This document shows, piece after piece, positions 4,891 through 6,755 of a stretch of DNA of 6,755 nt (the stretch's first letter is position 1; every line of letters begins with the position of its first letter). The DNA lies in assembly GCA_011176555.1 (NCBI GenBank), contig DUEF01000221.1:1-6755 (forward strand), given 5' to 3'. The notes under the pieces were generated by a model that was not told the origin of the DNA, ran no database searches, and saw nothing but the letters and a program-made list of their open reading frames with translations. Position numbers and translations under genes: made by a program. This stretch comes from Caldilineae bacterium. Lineage in GTDB: Bacteria > Chloroflexota > Anaerolineae > J102.

Positions 4891-6108
4891 TCAACCAAAC
4901 ACCATCCCGCACACCGACACCACCGAGGTGTTGTTCTGGTCAGCCGGACAGACGGCGTAACCGGCCTGCTCGCCCTCCACAGGCCCCGCCAGTTTCAGGG
5001 ACAGGTAGAATGGGGCGACGCCGCAGACGTTTTTTGAGTCTTCATAACGTTTGATTACGTCCCAGAAACCATTGGCGTCGCCCGCAGCCAGCCGCTCGAT
5101 CAGAGCATCGTCGTGGACACGCAAATCCGCGCGCTCGATGATGCCCACCGGTTCGGCGCCGAAGGCCGGGCCAATGTGCGCCAGGTCGCCGGAGGCCACC
5201 ACCAGTACATGGCGTTCAGTTGACGTCTCTGCCAGGATATCGAGCAACGCCCGTAAGGCCGGTTCATCTTCGGGTTGGTTGCTATTGCCCAACAAATGGT
5301 GGAATGATCCGGTGAGGATGGGGACAAGTTCCACTGGCCTGCCTTCACGCATGTGGTGGAGCCAGGTGACGACCAGTTCGATGGAGTGTTCGCGGGTGTG
5401 GTACAGTTCGCCGGCAAAGGCCTTGTCCTCGCCGATAGCCTCAGCCAGTTGGTCGACGATAGCGGCGTTGGTGGGGAGCACGCCATAGGGTGTGGCGTAG
5501 TTCTGGCGGGTGAGGGTGATCTGGTTGTCGCCTGAAAAATGGTCGGTGGCCAACACCACCACCAGATCCGCCGCTTTGGCCATCTCGACCGCCCGTTTCC
5601 ATACCCGAGCATAGACGTGGCCTCCGCGCTGGTAGTCGATGTGCGGGCTGAAAATCACTTTGCCGCTGGCCGGCATCGGTGGCAAAGGCCCCGCCTCGTG
5701 TAGATACTTGTCGAAAAATAGTCGCAATTCACCGGGATCGGCCGGGTAACCGTCGCCCGCGATGCGCGGCGCGCGGAAGGGCGCGTCCCGATAGGCCTGC
5801 AGGGCCGCGGCCATGCCCGTCGCCGAGCGTTCGTTCTCCAGAAACAGCGCCTGATCCAGGGCCTCGACCAGCGCCTCCACCACATCCAATTCGATGCGGA
5901 TGCCGAAATTGCCGACAAGGGCGGCGGCGATGGCTTGCGTATCGTGTTGGCCATCGCAGAGCATGAGGGCGGGGCCCAGCGCTTGCGGCAGGACGAGATA
6001 CCGCTCGGAGAGATTGAGCGGGTCCTGCACCAGCAGGGAGGGCCGCCCCTCGTGCATGATCTGTTGGATGTCGAGGGGGCGGAGTTTGGGTAAGGTGGTC
6101 GGAGGCAT
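4891..6108 (-). CDS. amrB: AmmeMemoRadiSam system protein B (MEMO1 family) with an extra N-terminal PqqD-like domain
   Basis: A 405-residue protein in two parts. Residues from about 145 to 405 are a MEMO1-like domain. Residues corresponding to the human MEMO1 metal-binding pocket are present: His156 in FSPHIDYQRGG, His190 in LATDHFSGDN, His311 in SGDLAHIG and Cys362 in NVCGVAPFYLSL. EHSIEL (240-245) and a closing SVCGMVFG are also seen. The biochemical role of bacterial members is not established; related archaeal and bacterial genes often sit with AMMECR1 and a radical SAM gene, neither of which is visible here. Residues about 8-95 look like a PqqD-type winged helix (GRPSLLVQDP, YLVLPQALGPALMLCDGQ, then DVVEALVEALDQALFLEN). 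The ATG at 6108 was chosen because it opens this domain; the open frame extends to 6306 but that part overlaps the neighbouring gene. The start has no clear ribosome-binding site. Confidence 0.88.
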   Translation of the reverse strand: MPPTTLPKLRPLDIQQIMHEGRPSLLVQDPLNLSERYLVLPQALGPALMLCDGQHDTQAIAAALVGNFGIRIELDVVEALVEALDQALFLENERSATGMAAALQAYRDAPFRAPRIAGDGYPADPGELRLFFDKYLHEAGPLPPMPASGKVIFSPHIDYQRGGHVYARVWKRAVEMAKAADLVVVLATDHFSGDNQITLTRQNYATPYGVLPTNAAIVDQLAEAIGEDKAFAGELYHTREHSIELVVTWLHHMREGRPVELVPILTGSFHHLLGNSNQPEDEPALRALLDILAETSTERHVLVVASGDLAHIGPAFGAEPVGIIERADLRVHDDALIERLAAGDANGFWDVIKRYEDSKNVCGVAPFYLSLKLAGPVEGEQAGYAVCPADQNNTSVVSVCGMVFG

Positions 6109-6181
6109 GCCTAAAAGTTTAGTAATGAAGACTGCGAATTGAGGGTTCCGGAATTGATGGGCGCAACATCGATCTGCCAGG
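6109..6181 (-). promoter_or_regulatory. Gap upstream of the MEMO-like gene with a weak possible -10
   Basis: On the minus strand TAAACT ends 7 bases before the ATG at 6108. It could serve as a -10 element for a leaderless or near-leaderless transcript. No acceptable -35 was found 17 bp upstream. This stretch is AT-richer than the flanking genes, which is the main reason to note it. Confidence 0.2.
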
Positions 6182-6755
6182 TCACTTTCCCTCCACATAC
6201 TGCCGCGGCCAATCGACATCCTGCCCCAGCACACGCGCCGCATCCAGCGGCCACTGCGGATGGCGCAGGAATTCCCGGCCCAGCGCCACCAAATCGGCAT
6301 CGCCATTGTGGATGATGGCGTCCGCGTATTCGGGCGTGGTGATCAGGCCCACGGCGCAGGTGGGGATGCCACACGTTCGGCGAATGAGGGCGGCGAAGGG
6401 AACCTGGAAGCCTGGCGCCATATCGATCTTCTGGTCAGTGATGCCGCCGGAGGAGCAATCGAGCAAATCCACGCCTCGTTCCTGCAATCCAGCCACCACA
6501 GGCTCCCAATCCTCGACGGTGAGGCCATCAGGATGCCAGTCAGAGGAGGAGATGCGGGTGAAAAGGGGCTTGTCGGCGGGCCATTGCTCGCGTATAGCTT
6601 CGGCCGCCTGCCAGAGCAATCTCGCCCGGTTTTCGGCGCTTCCGCCATATTCGTCCTCCCGGCGGTTGCTCAGCGGCGAGACGAAGCTGTGCAGCAGATA
6701 GCCGTGGGCGCTGTGGATCTCGATCACATCGAAACCGGCTTTCAGGGCGCGGCGC
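6182..6755 (-). CDS. namA: Old Yellow Enzyme, YqjM/NamA-type NADPH dehydrogenase (N-terminus cut by window edge)
   Basis: The last 190 residues of an FMN-dependent ene-reductase that uses NADPH to reduce activated C=C bonds such as those of alpha,beta-unsaturated carbonyls. The frame is open through the right edge, so roughly 150 N-terminal residues are missing. Diagnostic sequence: GFDVIEIHSAHGYLLHSF, with the two histidines (visible residues 14 and 17) that hold the substrate carbonyl; SPLSNRREDEYGGSAENR (26-43); DLLDCSSGGI; AVGLIT; and the FMN phosphate-binding segment LVALGREFLRHPQWP near the end. It ends QYVEGK, close to the usual family terminus. The B. subtilis YqjM sequence recalled from memory aligns along the whole fragment. 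The MEMO-like gene starts 73 bp downstream on the same strand, so the two may be co-transcribed; no terminator hairpin is visible between them. Confidence 0.93.
   Translation of the reverse strand, partial: RRALKAGFDVIEIHSAHGYLLHSFVSPLSNRREDEYGGSAENRARLLWQAAEAIREQWPADKPLFTRISSSDWHPDGLTVEDWEPVVAGLQERGVDLLDCSSGGITDQKIDMAPGFQVPFAALIRRTCGIPTCAVGLITTPEYADAIIHNGDADLVALGREFLRHPQWPLDAARVLGQDVDWPRQYVEGK

Noticed and set aside
6109..6306. N-terminal extension of the MEMO-like frame up to an ATG at 6306
   Set aside because: It overlaps the end of the Old Yellow Enzyme gene in another frame and reads as tryptophan/arginine-rich shadow sequence.

Overview
The window is high-GC bacterial DNA with eight genes and about 280 bp of non-coding sequence. 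Best guess for the source is a member of the Chloroflexota (Anaerolineae/Caldilineae type). This is an inference from the bacterial-type Elp3 and from a palindromic interspersed repeat of a style I associate with such genomes. No marker gene in the window settles it.

Layout. Positions 1-2055, minus strand: vapB, vapC and elp3 form one tightly packed unit. vapB and vapC overlap by 4 bp (ATGA), and only 10 bp separate the vapC stop from the elp3 ATG. elp3 runs off the left edge, so most of its acetyltransferase domain is missing. Positions 2097-4611, plus strand: first a divergently transcribed SAM methyltransferase resembling the Trm9/ALKBH8 tRNA wobble-uridine methyltransferases, then an aldo-keto reductase of the YghZ type and a YjjG-type HAD nucleotidase 5 bp apart. 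Positions 4612-4890: no gene; a 156-bp element bounded by long imperfect inverted repeats lies here, between convergent genes. Positions 4891-6755, minus strand: a MEMO1-like protein (AmmeMemoRadiSam system protein B) with an extra N-terminal domain, preceded by the C-terminal part of an Old Yellow Enzyme (YqjM/NamA type) that runs off the right edge.

How the genes may work together. Elp3 makes the cm5U34 precursor in tRNA anticodons. In eukaryotes Trm9 methylates it to mcm5U34. Finding elp3 and a Trm9-like methyltransferase divergently placed in one bacterial locus suggests a short bacterial mcm5U34 pathway. The genes are separated only by vapBC, whose PIN toxin belongs to a family that often cuts tRNA. 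vapBC is much AT-richer than its neighbours and looks inserted. It leaves elp3 without an upstream region of its own, so elp3 is probably read from the vapBC promoter, or from one inside vapC. The remaining genes look like ordinary carbonyl-reduction and nucleotide-housekeeping functions.
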